64,000 nucleotides of DNA from Edaphobacter modestus (GTDB taxonomy: Bacteria > Acidobacteriota > Terriglobia > Terriglobales > Acidobacteriaceae): positions 2,356,001-2,420,000 of the forward strand of contig NZ_SHKW01000001.1 of assembly GCF_004217555.1 (NCBI RefSeq). The letters run 5' to 3'. Within the stretch, counting starts at the first letter, position 1, and each line of letters begins with the position of its first letter. Shown here piece by piece: positions 43,439 through 55,765 of the stretch. The translations under genes and the position numbers were made by a program. The notes under the pieces were generated by a model. The model saw nothing but the letters and a program-made list of their open reading frames with translations. It did not search any database and had not been told where the DNA came from.

Positions 43439-44113
43439 TTACGATGCGAAGACACCGGCGGTCGTGCCCTGGTCGCGACGCTTCTTCTGTTCGTAGATAT
43501 CGCCGCGGTACACCCAGGTCTTCACGCCAATAACACCGTAGGTGGTCTTCGCCTCGGCAAATCCATAGTCGATGTCGGCGCGAAGCGTGTGCAGCGGGAG
43601 ACGGCCCTGAAGATACCACTCGGAGCGCGCGATCTCGTTTCCGTTCAAACGGCCGGAGACGCGAACCTTGATTCCCTTGCAGCCGAAGCGAAGAGCGGAG
43701 TCCACACTCTTGCGCATCGCGCGGCGGAAGCTGACGCGCTTCTCGAGCTGCAACGCGATGTTCTCGGCCACCAGCTGAGCGTCAAGCTCAGGCTTGTTGA
43801 CCTCGAGGATGTCGACGAACACCTCGCGGTTGGTGCGCTTCTGGATGTCGGCCTTGAGCTTGTCGATCTCGGCTCCCTTGCGGCCGATGATGATGCCCGG
43901 TCGCGCGGTGCGAATGATCAGGCGCAACTTGTTGCCGGGACGCTCCACCTCGACCGAGCTGACGCCGGCGGCCTTCAGCTTCTCGCGGAGCTCGGCCTTC
44001 AGCTTGACGTCCTCGACCAGCAGCTTGTCATAGCCGCGCTCGACAAACCAACGCGACTTCCACGGCTTGTTCACGCCGAGGCGAAACCCATACGGATGGA
44101 CTTTCTGTCCCAT
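43439..44113 (-). CDS. rpsC: 30S ribosomal protein S3
   Basis: 224 residues: [20 protein letters not shown] at the N-terminus, a KH domain ([20 protein letters not shown]), and the C-terminal [20 protein letters not shown] and [20 protein letters not shown]. It lines the mRNA entry site and contributes to helicase activity. Confidence 0.97.
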   Translation of the reverse strand: MGQKVHPYGFRLGVNKPWKSRWFVERGYDKLLVEDVKLKAELREKLKAAGVSSVEVERPGNKLRLIIRTARPGIIIGRKGAEIDKLKADIQKRTNREVFVDILEVNKPELDAQLVAENIALQLEKRVSFRRAMRKSVDSALRFGCKGIKVRVSGRLNGNEIARSEWYLQGRLPLHTLRADIDYGFAEAKTTYGVIGVKTWVYRGDIYEQKKRRDQGTTAGVFAS

Positions 44114-44206
44114 AGCTTCCCTTTACTCTCTCGCTCCTGACCGGTTGAGCCGGCGGGCGGTAGTGCAAAACCCTTATTTTAACTCAAGCAGACGTCGAAA
44201 GTTCGG

Positions 44207-44728
44207 TTACTTCGCGGCTTTCTTGGTCGCTGTCTTCTTTGCTGCAGCTTTCTTGGCCGGAGCCTTCTTCGCTGCGGTCTTGCCGGCTGTCTTCTTAGCG
44301 GCTTTCTTCGCCGCCGAAGCCGGAGCTGCCTCTTCTGCCGTATTCACGCCGGCTCTGTTCTTCTCGGCCACGGTCACGATGATGTGGGCAAGGCGGCGCT
44401 GGTAGCGGAAGGCACGGCCCATCGGGGCAGGGCGAATACGCTTCATGCGCGGACCTTCATTGGCCACGGCAGACTTCACGTAAAGATTGTCGACGTCAAC
44501 GTCCAGCCCCTGCTCCTGCGAGAGGTAGTTGGCATTTTGAATCGCCGAACGCAGAACCTTCTCGACCACCGGAGCGATGCGCTTGTTGTTGAAGTGAACC
44601 GTGTTGATCGCCTGCTCCACACGGAGCCCCTTGATCAGGTCCAGGACGAGCTTCGCCTTCTGCGGGCTGGTGCGCTGGAACTTCGCCTCCGCGCGGAACT
44701 CTCTTGTCTTCTCTGCTGCCTTAGCCAT
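44207..44728 (-). CDS. rplV: 50S ribosomal protein L22 with histone-like Lys/Ala tail
   Basis: 173 residues. The first ~123 are a normal L22 (RTSPQKAKLVLDLIKGLRVE, NEGPRMKRIRPAPMGRAFRY, RLAHIIVTVAEK). Residues ~125-173 are an added tail composed almost only of Lys, Ala, Thr and Pro (such as KKAPAKKAAAKKTATKKAAK), resembling histone H1. L22 lines the exit tunnel; the tail would lie at the ribosome surface. Confidence 0.96.
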   Translation of the reverse strand: MAKAAEKTREFRAEAKFQRTSPQKAKLVLDLIKGLRVEQAINTVHFNNKRIAPVVEKVLRSAIQNANYLSQEQGLDVDVDNLYVKSAVANEGPRMKRIRPAPMGRAFRYQRRLAHIIVTVAEKNRAGVNTAEEAAPASAAKKAAKKTAGKTAAKKAPAKKAAAKKTATKKAAK

Positions 44729-44772
44729 GACTTTCAGTCCTTAGAAACTAAATACTTGTTACGCGACCGCTC

Positions 44773-45057
44773 TTATTTCGGCTTCGCCGCAGACTCGGTC
44801 TTGGCGGAGTGGCCCTTGAAGGTGCGGGTCGCCGCGAATTCACCGAGCTTGTGGCCGACCATATTCTCGGTCACGTAGACCGGGATGAATTTGCGGCCGT
44901 TGTGCACGGCGATCGTGTGGCCGACGAAATCCGGGTGGATGGTCGAACGGCGCGACCAGGTGCGAAGGACCTTCTTGTCGCTCGTCTGGTTCATGACGTT
45001 GATCTTCGTCATGAGGTGGTCATCGATGAACGGACCCTTTTTGGTAGAACGTGCCAT
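44773..45057 (-). CDS. rpsS: 30S ribosomal protein S19
   Basis: 94 residues: [40 protein letters not shown], and [20 protein letters not shown]. It pairs with S13 in the 30S head. Standard length. Confidence 0.97.
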   Translation of the reverse strand: MARSTKKGPFIDDHLMTKINVMNQTSDKKVLRTWSRRSTIHPDFVGHTIAVHNGRKFIPVYVTENMVGHKLGEFAATRTFKGHSAKTESAAKPK

Positions 45058-45126
45058 GTGCTAGCTCCGAATCTCTCTATGCTTCAAATTCTGTAGAAGC
45101 TTTTCTCTTCCTGCTAAAAGCTTTTC

Positions 45127-45169
45127 TTACTTGCTTGCGGCGGTTCACGATGAATACATCGGTCCGCTT
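45127..45169 (-). repeat. degenerate second copy of the rplB 3' end
   Basis: On the minus strand this segment starts AAGCGGACCGATGTATTCAT and translates as K-R-T-D-V-F-I-V-N-R-R-K. The real rplB end (45225-45184) encodes [13 protein letters not shown]. Of the first 30 aligned bases, 25 match. One extra base shifts the aligned TAA out of frame. It has no start codon and lies in the rplB-rpsS spacer, 14 bases after the rplB stop. Confidence 0.6.
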
Positions 45170-45183
45170 TGACGCAAAGCGCC

Positions 45184-46008
45184 TTACTTAGATCTGCGGC
45201 TGACGATGAACGCGTCGGTCCGCTTGTTGTTACGTGTCTTGTATCCGCGAGTCGGCTGACCCCACGGCGTCACCGGGTGACGACCGCCAGAGGTCTTACC
45301 CTCACCACCACCATGCGGGTGATCGACGGGGTTCATCGAGACACCGCGATTGGCCGGGCGAATTCCCTTCCAGCGATTCCGGCCTGCCTTGCCGATGGTT
45401 ACGTTCTCGTGATCGGTGTTGCCTACCTGGCCTACGGTCGCCATGCACTCCACCAACACCTTACGGGTCTCACCGGAAGGAAGCTTGAGGAGGGCATAGT
45501 CGCCTTCCTTGGCGACCAGCTGAGCCGAGGAGCCGGCCGAGCGAGCCATCTGCGCGCCCTTACCAGGACGGAGCTCGATGTTATGAACCGTGGTACCGGC
45601 AGGAATGTTCTTGAGGGGAAGCGCGTTACCAACCAGGATATCGGCATCGGGTCCGCTCATGATCGACTGACCGACCTTGAGTCCTACCGGCTGCAGAATG
45701 TAGCGCTTCTCGCCATCAGCGTAGTTGACCAGCGCAATACGCGAACTGCGGTTCGGATCGTACTCAATCGTAGCGACCGTCGCCGGTATTCCGTATTTGT
45801 CGCGCTTGAAATCGATGAGTCGGAGCTTCTTCTTGTGCCCGCCGCCTTGGTGACGGATCGTCATCGCGCCCGTCGAGTTGCGGCCGCCCGTGCGCTGCTT
45901 GACGGTCAGCAGAGGCTTATGCGGCTTGTCCGTCGTCAGATCGTCGTTGCGCAACGTCGTGATAAAGCGCAGCGATGGTGTAATCGGTCTAAAAGATTTG
46001 ATCGGCAT
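45184..46008 (-). CDS. rplB: 50S ribosomal protein L2
   Basis: 274 residues from the ATG at 46008: [20 protein letters not shown], the RNA-binding [20 protein letters not shown], and the peptidyl-transferase-proximal [20 protein letters not shown] with the conserved His. L2 is needed for subunit association. The 3' end exists in a second, decayed copy just downstream. Confidence 0.97.
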   Translation of the reverse strand: MPIKSFRPITPSLRFITTLRNDDLTTDKPHKPLLTVKQRTGGRNSTGAMTIRHQGGGHKKKLRLIDFKRDKYGIPATVATIEYDPNRSSRIALVNYADGEKRYILQPVGLKVGQSIMSGPDADILVGNALPLKNIPAGTTVHNIELRPGKGAQMARSAGSSAQLVAKEGDYALLKLPSGETRKVLVECMATVGQVGNTDHENVTIGKAGRNRWKGIRPANRGVSMNPVDHPHGGGEGKTSGGRHPVTPWGQPTRGYKTRNNKRTDAFIVSRRSK

Positions 46009-46134
46009 CTTCTTCTTAGCTCCTAGCTTTTCGCTCCCGGCTCTCACCGGTTTTTCAGCTAGTTCAAAACTTCGTACTCTGTTCCAGTCGCCCTCTTTTG
46101 ACTTTTACTTCGGGGCGGCTAATGACTCGTTGCC

Positions 46135-46428
46135 TTACAGGCTGTCGAGGTATTCCGGCATCTTCTCGCCCGCCTTGAGGCGGACGTATGCCTTCTTCCA
46201 GTCGGGGCGGTAGCCGGAGAATTTGCCCCGGCGGCGCTCCTTGCCTTCGACGATTGCAGTGCGGACAGCGGAGACCTTTACCTTGAAGAGGGACTCAACG
46301 GCCTGCTTGACCTCGGTCTTGGTGGCCTTCTCGGCAACCTCGAAGACCAGGGTGTTCTGAGTTTCTTTGACGCCCATGCCCTTCTCGGTGATCAAGGGGC
46401 GGCGAATGACGGTGTACAGGGTCGGCAT
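46135..46428 (-). CDS. rplW: 50S ribosomal protein L23
   Basis: 97 residues: VIRRPLITEKGMGVKETQNT, VFEVAEKATKTEVKQAVESL and FKVKVSAVRTAIVEGKERRR. It is the docking site for trigger factor and SRP at the tunnel exit. Its first base overlaps the last base of rplD (TAATG), so translation is probably coupled. Confidence 0.96.
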   Translation of the reverse strand: MPTLYTVIRRPLITEKGMGVKETQNTLVFEVAEKATKTEVKQAVESLFKVKVSAVRTAIVEGKERRRGKFSGYRPDWKKAYVRLKAGEKMPEYLDSL

Positions 46429-47102
46429 TACGCGACCTCCTTCTGCGAAGCGGTCTTACGCTTCGAAACATATTTCTTCAGAGTCTCCTGCAGGGCCTCG
46501 ATAGCGTCCCTGGAGAAGACGGCGTGCTCATAACGGAGCAGGTCATACGGATGAACCTCGGAGCTGAGCACCAGCTCAACACCCGCCAGGTTGCGCGAGC
46601 CAAGGAATAGATTTTCGTCCAGCTTCTTGCTGGTCTCGACCAGCAGAGTGGTCTTGCCCGCGTCGAGCTTGTTCAGGGCCTGACGAAAGAGCTTGGTCTT
46701 GGCCTCGGGAACCGAGAATGAATCGACGACGGTGATCTTTCCCTCGGCGATCTTTGCCGTGATCGCCGAACGCAGGGCTCCCATCAACTTCTTCTGCGGA
46801 AAGGCATACTCGTAGCTGCGCGGCTGAGGTCCGTGGACCGTACCGCCTCCACGCCAGAGCGGGGTGCGGATCGAACCTACGCGAGCACGCCCGGTTCCCT
46901 TCTGCTTCCAAAGTTTCTTTCCAGCTCCGGAGACGAGCTTGCGGTTCTTCGTTGCAGCCGTTCCCTGGCGCAGCGCAGCGCGGTAATGCTTCACCGCCTC
47001 CCACAGAAGCGCGTCATTGATCTCGCCGGCGAAGACGGAATCAGCGAGTTCAAACTCACCGACCTTCGTTCCACCGAGATTCACTACATTGATGTTTGCC
47101 AT
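46428..47102 (-). CDS. rplD: 50S ribosomal protein L4
   Basis: 224 residues: NRKLVSGAGKKLWKQKGTGR, ARVGSIRTPLWRGGGTVHGP and PRSYEYAFPQKKLMGALRSA, including the loop that reaches the exit tunnel. In E. coli L4 represses the S10 operon. Standard length. Confidence 0.97.
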   Translation of the reverse strand: MANINVVNLGGTKVGEFELADSVFAGEINDALLWEAVKHYRAALRQGTAATKNRKLVSGAGKKLWKQKGTGRARVGSIRTPLWRGGGTVHGPQPRSYEYAFPQKKLMGALRSAITAKIAEGKITVVDSFSVPEAKTKLFRQALNKLDAGKTTLLVETSKKLDENLFLGSRNLAGVELVLSSEVHPYDLLRYEHAVFSRDAIEALQETLKKYVSKRKTASQKEVA

Positions 47103-47258
47103 CGTCCCTGAACTTCTCTTTCTGTGCGGCCATCGATGTGGCGCGCCCTGACTTTATTTCTCTGCTTTGACCGGTCTGTTCCCGAGCAGAGTCCTACAAT
47201 TCACACTGCCTGCGCCTTCAGCCTTTGCGCCGAAGGCGCTTTTCGCTGGCGCGCAGTC

Positions 47259-47999
47259 CTACTTCTTCTTCGGAGCAGCCTTCTTGGAAGCCTTCAGCGG
47301 ATCAAGCGTTCCCGCTCCGGCGAAACCACGACGCTCGCGCGGCGGAGCCTTGGCCTTCGAGATCAGAACATATCCATCACGCGGCCCTGGAACTGCTCCC
47401 TCAACCATGATCAGGTTGTCGTCTAGGTCGATACCACGAATACGAAGATTGCGGACCGTTACCTGATCGTGCCCCATGTGGCCAGGCATACGCTGGCCGG
47501 GGAAGACACGCGAGGGAAACGACGATGCACCGATCGAACCTTGCACCTGGAACATGTGGCCGTGCGATTTGGGACCGCCACCAAACCCGTGGCGGCGGAT
47601 GACACCGGCAAAACCACGTCCCTTGGATGTTCCAATTACGTCAACAAACTTCTCGTTGGAGAAGATGTCTACCAGAATGCGATCACCGGCCTTGACGCCG
47701 TTCGACTCCTCGCCATCCTTGACTGCAGCCTGCGTTTCAACCGCAACTTCCTTGATCACGCGGACCGGGGGAACGTTCGACTTGGCGAAGTGACCGGTCA
47801 TGGCCTTGTTCACCTTGGACGCCTTGACGAAGTCGACATAGCCTATCTGGGCGGCGGCGTAGCCGTCCTTGGCCATCGTCTTGAGCTGCGTAATCACGCA
47901 GGGGCCAGCCTTCAGTACGGTGACCGGGTGGACGTCACCCTTCTCATCGAACATCTGGGTCATGCCGATCTTCTTACCGAGAATTCCTGATACGGACAT
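47259..47999 (-). CDS. rplC: 50S ribosomal protein L3
   Basis: 246 residues. SVSGILGKKIGMTQMFDEKG at the start, the central loop GTSKGRGFAGVIRRHGFGGG and PKSHGHMFQVQGSIGASSFP, and PGQRMPGHMGHDQVTVRNLR. A short basic tail (KASKKAAPKKK) is added. The 156-base spacer to rplD contains a GCGCCTT/AAGGCGC hairpin around 47211-47239. Confidence 0.97.
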   Translation of the reverse strand: MSVSGILGKKIGMTQMFDEKGDVHPVTVLKAGPCVITQLKTMAKDGYAAAQIGYVDFVKASKVNKAMTGHFAKSNVPPVRVIKEVAVETQAAVKDGEESNGVKAGDRILVDIFSNEKFVDVIGTSKGRGFAGVIRRHGFGGGPKSHGHMFQVQGSIGASSFPSRVFPGQRMPGHMGHDQVTVRNLRIRGIDLDDNLIMVEGAVPGPRDGYVLISKAKAPPRERRGFAGAGTLDPLKASKKAAPKKK

Positions 48000-48090
48000 C
48001 TTCTTTTCCTTTCCTCATCATGCTGGCATCTGGCTCAGCACTGCCGGGTTGATACTTCACTTCAAACCTTTGGGTTATGAGCCCAACGAG

Positions 48091-48408
48091 CTATTTCTGC
48101 ACCGTCTTGATCTCAACGTCAACACCGGCCGGAAGATCGAGCTTCATCAGCGCATCCACCGTCTGCTGCGTCGGCTCGAGGATGTCGATCAGGCGCTTGT
48201 GCGTGCGAATTTCGAAGGCCTCTCGCGACTTCTTGTCGACGTGGGGCGAACGCAGAACGCAGTACTTGTTCTTCATCGTTGGCAGCGGAATTGGCCCTGC
48301 AACCTGCGCGCCGGTACGCTTTGCCGTCTCGACAATCTCTCCGGTGGAGGTATCGAGCACGCGGTAGTCATAAGCCTTCAAGCGAATTCTGATTCTCTGT
48401 CCTGCCAT
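48091..48408 (-). CDS. rpsJ: 30S ribosomal protein S10
   Basis: 105 residues: [40 protein letters not shown] and [20 protein letters not shown]. It also serves as NusE in antitermination. It starts the S10 section 69 bases after tuf; no separate promoter was recognised. Confidence 0.97.
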   Translation of the reverse strand: MAGQRIRIRLKAYDYRVLDTSTGEIVETAKRTGAQVAGPIPLPTMKNKYCVLRSPHVDKKSREAFEIRTHKRLIDILEPTQQTVDALMKLDLPAGVDVEIKTVQK

Positions 48409-48447
48409 CGTCTTCTCTCTTTTCCTTACGCAAAGAACGGGTTGAGC

Positions 48448-48471
48448 CGCCGCCCACCGAAGCAGGCGGCG
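48448..48471 (-). other. hairpin between tuf and rpsJ
   Basis: CGCCGCC (48448-48454) and GGCGGCG (48465-48471) form a 7-bp G/C stem around a loop whose transcript form contains UUCG. There is no U-run. It is a possible processing or partial-attenuation site separating the highly expressed tuf from the S10 genes. Confidence 0.45.
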
Positions 48472-48477
48472 CTGAAA

Positions 48478-49665
<1,188 letters not shown>

Positions 49666-49737
49666 TGCTCTCTCCGTATTTCTTGAACTTCTTCAGTTCT
49701 TCAAACTTCGTTTCCGACCGAGGGACTTCGTCCCGAA

Positions 49738-51834
<2,097 letters not shown>

Positions 51835-51924
51835 GATTGATCTCTCATCTGCGGGATTTCCCCGCGGTAAAACTGCGTTGAACCTAAAACTTCGAAGAAA
51901 AGATCCTACTCAGAGAATCTTTCT

Positions 51925-52395
51925 TTACCACCGATAGTGCGCGAAGGCCTTGTTCGCCTCGGCCATACGGTGAACATCTTCCTTCTTCTTCATCGCCGCG
52001 CCGCGTCCGTTCGCCGCATCCAGCAGCTCAGCGGTCAGCTTCTCAACCATGCCCTTCTCTCCGCGAGCGCGACCATAGGTCACCAACCAGCGAATCGCGA
52101 GCGAGGTGCGACGCTCAGGATTGACCTCGATCGGCACCTGATAGTTCGCTCCACCCACGCGACGGCTCTTCACTTCGAGCAGCGGCTTCACATTCTCGAC
52201 GGCCTTCTTGAAAAGCTTCAGGGCCTCGTCTCCGCCCTTCTGCTCAAGATTCGTCATCGAGGTATAAAAGATCTTCTGCGCGGTCGACTTCTTGCCGCCC
52301 CACATCATGGAATTGACGAATTTCGTCACCAGGGTGGAGCTGTAGACCGGGTCGGCTGCGACCTCACGCTTTGCGATGTAACCTTTTCTTGGCAT
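51925..52395 (-). CDS. rpsG: 30S ribosomal protein S7
   Basis: 156 residues: [40 protein letters not shown], and [21 protein letters not shown]7 nucleates the 30S head and in E. coli represses the str operon. Confidence 0.97.
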   Translation of the reverse strand: MPRKGYIAKREVAADPVYSSTLVTKFVNSMMWGGKKSTAQKIFYTSMTNLEQKGGDEALKLFKKAVENVKPLLEVKSRRVGGANYQVPIEVNPERRTSLAIRWLVTYGRARGEKGMVEKLTAELLDAANGRGAAMKKKEDVHRMAEANKAFAHYRW

Positions 52396-52479
52396 TCCTT
52401 CTTCTCTTCTTCCTCCAGGACCGTCGACCTCTCAAGCCCTGGACCTGCTTTCAAACTTCAACTTTTATCGAACCGCAGC

Positions 52480-52863
52480 TTATTTCGCCGCAGCCTTCGG
52501 ACGCTTCGCTCCATACTTCGAACGGCTCTGCTTGCGGTTGGCCACGCCGACCGAATCGAGCGTGCCGCGCACAACGTGGTAACGAACACCCGGCAGATCC
52601 TTCACACGACCACCGCGAATCAGCACGATCGAGTGCTCCTGCAGGTTGTGGCCGATACCCGGGATGTAGGTCGTCACTTCAATCCCGTTAGTCAGGCGAA
52701 CACGGGCAACCTTCCGGAGCGCCGAGTTCGGCTTCTTGGGGGTCTGGGTGTAGACGCGGGTGCAGACGCCACGGCGCTGGGGCGAACCCTGCAGCGCGGG
52801 GCTGGCGGTCTTATAGCGAGTGGGCGTGCGGCCCTGCTTGACGAGCTGATGAAACGTAGGCAC
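52480..52863 (-). CDS. rpsL: 30S ribosomal protein S12
   Basis: 127 residues. [20 protein letters not shown] and [20 protein letters not shown] carry Lys at the two positions (K43 and the K88 equivalent) where streptomycin-resistance changes occur, so the wild-type, sensitive residues are present. First gene of the superoperon. Confidence 0.98.
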   Translation of the reverse strand: MPTFHQLVKQGRTPTRYKTASPALQGSPQRRGVCTRVYTQTPKKPNSALRKVARVRLTNGIEVTTYIPGIGHNLQEHSIVLIRGGRVKDLPGVRYHVVRGTLDSVGVANRKQSRSKYGAKRPKAAAK

Positions 52864-53259
52864 TCGAACTCCTTGGTATTGCGAAACCTAAACTTTTGTC
52901 AGGCGCGCATAAGAGCTTTCCGCACTCCCTTGCGCTACACGCGCAAAGGCAAGGATGCACGCTGCACCCCTTGGCGAAGAAACCCTGCTTCGCGTCTGTA
53001 GAACCCTTTACAACCAGACGAAAACAGTCGACGGTGGCCGGGTCTGCCTACCCGAATCAGGCTTTCGCCCTCGAGTCTGCCCAACTCCGTTTCGCTGTTC
53101 CGGCCCACATAGCCCATCCAAGGTGGAGGGTGTCGCAGGCACGTAATCGATGGGCCGCAGACTATCCGCTTCCTGAAATATCAGGTCGCCCTGCGGTTCT
53201 CTTTTTCTAGTATCCAGTATAGCGCAAATCTGCTTCTCCCGTCCTTAATCCGGGACGGG
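52864..53259 (-). promoter_or_regulatory. promoter and long leader of the str operon
   Basis: On the minus strand TATACT (53221-53216) is a near-consensus -10, placing the start near 53209 and giving a leader of about 345 bases before rpsL. No TTGACA-like -35 is present. Instead the -35 position is covered by a perfect 7-bp dyad, CCCGTCC (53238-53244) and GGACGGG (53253-53259), which could be an operator. The leader contains a small palindrome CCTGAAATATCAGG (53172-53185) and no gene. The rest of the gap to 53560 shows nothing definite. Confidence 0.5.
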
Positions 53260-53560
53260 AAACCGTGAAACTTGCAGGGCTTTTCTCCGCCCACCACGCC
53301 TTCGTTGCCGTCAGCGTGTTCCGGACACTCGCGGAACCTTATGAGAATAGCAAGTTCCCTTTTCGCGGTCAACTACTTTACGGACAGAAACGCATCTCGA
53401 ACGTCGGCATTCATCAAGCCGAAAATTCTTTAAACCGGATGAGATGGTGGAACCAGCCGGGCGAGTCGGGAGGGGACAAGGATCGACAAGGGTGTTTGCG
53501 AGTATTTATCGAACGAATGGCCTTCAAGAATTGGCCCTCAAGAATGCTAGCCTAATCGCC

Positions 53561-55600
53561 ATGATGTTTGCACGAATGCGCCGCACCGCCCCTCTGCTCG
53601 TTCTTCTTCCCCTGGCTGTCTTCTCCTTTGCGCAAACCTCCGCAAAGCCAGCAGCTTCCGATCCAAGAATCGACGCTCTTTTGGAAACCCTGGGGAAGAC
53701 TCGTATCCCCTCTGAAGCTGACATCTCCCCCGACGGCAAGACGGTGGCGTGGTCCGTCCGTACCGGCAAGAACTATGAAGTTCACCTCAGCGACGTCTCT
53801 GCCCCTTCGCCCTCGAAGGAGCTGACGATCAGGCCTTCCGATACAGCGAACTGCGATAACGATGCACCTGTATGGTCTCCCGACGGTCAATCGCTCGCTT
53901 ATGCCTCGACCTGCACCTCCGAACGCACCGGACAGCCTCAGATCTTCCTCTGGTCAAAGAAGACCGGGGAATCGCGCCAATTGACGCACGTCGCGGGAAC
54001 CATCGACGACATGGCATGGTCACCGGATGGCCGATCCATTGGCTTCCTCTTCGTCGAAAACGCAACTCGCTCCGCCGGCGCTCTCGCGGCGATGAAGCCA
54101 TGGTCCGGGGTCATCGGCGAAGACGGCGTGGAAGTGCAACGCGTCGCCATATCCAACGTTGGCGATGGGTCTTTCGTGCAGGCCACACCAGCCAATCTGC
54201 ATGTCTACGAATTCAACTGGTCTCCGGATTCGAAGGAACTCTCCTATGTCGCCGCGAATCCCCCAGGCGAAAATAACTGGTGGGTGGCGCAGCTTTACAC
54301 GCAGGTGATCGCAGGCGGCCAGCCTCGCTCTATCCTCGACACCACAAAGATCACCGGCTCGCTCCATAATCTGCAGATTGCAGTTCCCCGATGGTCTCCT
54401 GACGGCAAGCAGATCGCCTTCGTCGGCGGCCTTATGAGTGATCAGGGCTCGACCGGCGGCGACGTCTACCTCATCCCTTCAACCGGTGGCGAACCAAAAA
54501 ACATCACCCCGAATCGGGCAGCTTCTGTCGCATTCCTTCACTGGGTTAGCCCCGAGGTTCTCGGCGTCAGCGAGCACGTAGGCGGATCGAGCCACATTAC
54601 GGCGCTCGATGTAAACTCCGGCACCGATAACGCAAAGCTCAATCTCACTCTGCCTGAATCCATCGGCTCGGGCAGCTTGGTGATGAGCATCTCCGTTTCG
54701 AAACACCAGAACGTCGCATTTATCCGCAGCTCGTTCGGCAATGCGCCCGAGGTATGGGCTGGTTCCCTATCGAACCTCAAACAGATTACGCACCTCAATG
54801 ACTCCATCAAGCCTCTGTGGGGCAAGACGGAGAACCTCGAGTGGACCAACGAGGGCTTCCACGTCCAGGGATGGCTGCTCTATCCCGCGAACTACGATCC
54901 GTCGAAGAAGTATCCCCTCATCGTGAGCGTGCACGGCGGGCCTTCTTCAGCGGTCACACCGCGCTGGCCAAGCGTGGGTTATGGTGGAGTTCCCTTCTCC
55001 GCGCTCGGCTACTTCGTCTTCATGCCCAACCCGCGCGGCAGCTACGGCCAGGGCGAGAAGTTTACCCAGGCGAACATTAAAGACTTCGGCTACGGAGACC
55101 TGCGCGACATTCTCGCCGGCATGGACGCTCTTGAAGCCCGCCTTCCCATCGACAAGAATCGCGAAGGTCTCACCGGGTGGAGTTATGGCGGCTTCATGAC
55201 CATGTTCACCGTCACGCAGACGACACGGTTTCACGCAGCGGTTGCGGGAGCCGGAATCAGCAACTGGAAGAGCTATTACGGTGAAAACTCGATCGATCAG
55301 TGGATGATTCCATTCTTCGGAGCGAGCGTTTATGACGATCCTGCGGTCTATGCCAAGAGCTCAGCGATCGAATTCATCCAGAAGGTGAAGACACCGACCC
55401 TGGCTGTGGTCGGAGACCGCGATGGAGAGTGTCCCGCACCCCAGAGCTTCGAGTTCTGGCATGCGCTTCGAGCCCAGGGAGTCAAGACGCAGCTTGTCGT
55501 TTACCCTAACGAAGGACATTCGTTCCGTGCCCCCGAGCACAGGCGCGACGTGCTCGAGCGCGCCCTGAACTGGTTTGAAACCCAGATGCCGGCGAACTAA
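53561..55600 (+). CDS. S9 family serine peptidase (prolyl oligopeptidase / acylaminoacyl-peptidase type), exported
   Basis: 679 residues. A signal peptide (RTAPLLVLLPLAVFSFAQ) is followed by a WD40-like/TolB-type beta-propeller with repeated WSPDG motifs (about 60-400), then an alpha/beta-hydrolase domain. The catalytic triad is visible: Ser541 in TGWSYGGFM, Asp621 in GDRDGECP, His653 in NEGHSF. It probably degrades peptides in the periplasm or medium. The ATG at 53561 (or 53564) has no good ribosome-binding site; the frame is open upstream to 53444. It is transcribed divergently from the str operon. Confidence 0.9.
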   Translation: MMFARMRRTAPLLVLLPLAVFSFAQTSAKPAASDPRIDALLETLGKTRIPSEADISPDGKTVAWSVRTGKNYEVHLSDVSAPSPSKELTIRPSDTANCDNDAPVWSPDGQSLAYASTCTSERTGQPQIFLWSKKTGESRQLTHVAGTIDDMAWSPDGRSIGFLFVENATRSAGALAAMKPWSGVIGEDGVEVQRVAISNVGDGSFVQATPANLHVYEFNWSPDSKELSYVAANPPGENNWWVAQLYTQVIAGGQPRSILDTTKITGSLHNLQIAVPRWSPDGKQIAFVGGLMSDQGSTGGDVYLIPSTGGEPKNITPNRAASVAFLHWVSPEVLGVSEHVGGSSHITALDVNSGTDNAKLNLTLPESIGSGSLVMSISVSKHQNVAFIRSSFGNAPEVWAGSLSNLKQITHLNDSIKPLWGKTENLEWTNEGFHVQGWLLYPANYDPSKKYPLIVSVHGGPSSAVTPRWPSVGYGGVPFSALGYFVFMPNPRGSYGQGEKFTQANIKDFGYGDLRDILAGMDALEARLPIDKNREGLTGWSYGGFMTMFTVTQTTRFHAAVAGAGISNWKSYYGENSIDQWMIPFFGASVYDDPAVYAKSSAIEFIQKVKTPTLAVVGDRDGECPAPQSFEFWHALRAQGVKTQLVVYPNEGHSFRAPEHRRDVLERALNWFETQMPAN

Positions 55601-55612
55601 AAAAACAAAATG

Positions 55613-55645
55613 CGCGGCAGCCGCAACAGAGCAGCGGCTACCGCG
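55613..55645. other. inverted repeat after the S9 peptidase
   Basis: CGCGGCAGCCGC (55613-55624) and GCGGCTACCGCG (55634-55645) pair with one mismatch, 12 bases after the peptidase stop. It is preceded by an A-rich run but has no U-run on the plus strand. A weak terminator or a roadblock for transcription. Confidence 0.5.
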
Positions 55646-55667
55646 TCGAAAAAGACAGCTCTCTCAT

Positions 55668-55696
55668 TTGCCTCCGGGACTTCGGCTTTATACACT
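55668..55696 (+). promoter_or_regulatory. predicted promoter of the large lipoprotein gene
   Basis: TTGCCT (55668-55673), a 17-base spacer and TACACT (55691-55696) suggest a start near 55703, about 60 bases before the ATG. Pattern match only. Confidence 0.45.
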
Positions 55697-55765
55697 GAAG
55701 CCTCGGGAATTCAGCGTATGCGGTGAAACCGTTCAGCTTGCGTTCCGGTTGAACGGGGAGGTTCA

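Noticed and set aside
47193..47258. Possible third 3'-end fossil, after rplC
   Set aside because: Only eight bases around the stop (GTAGGACT) match and the coding side does not; too weak to count with rplB and rplF.
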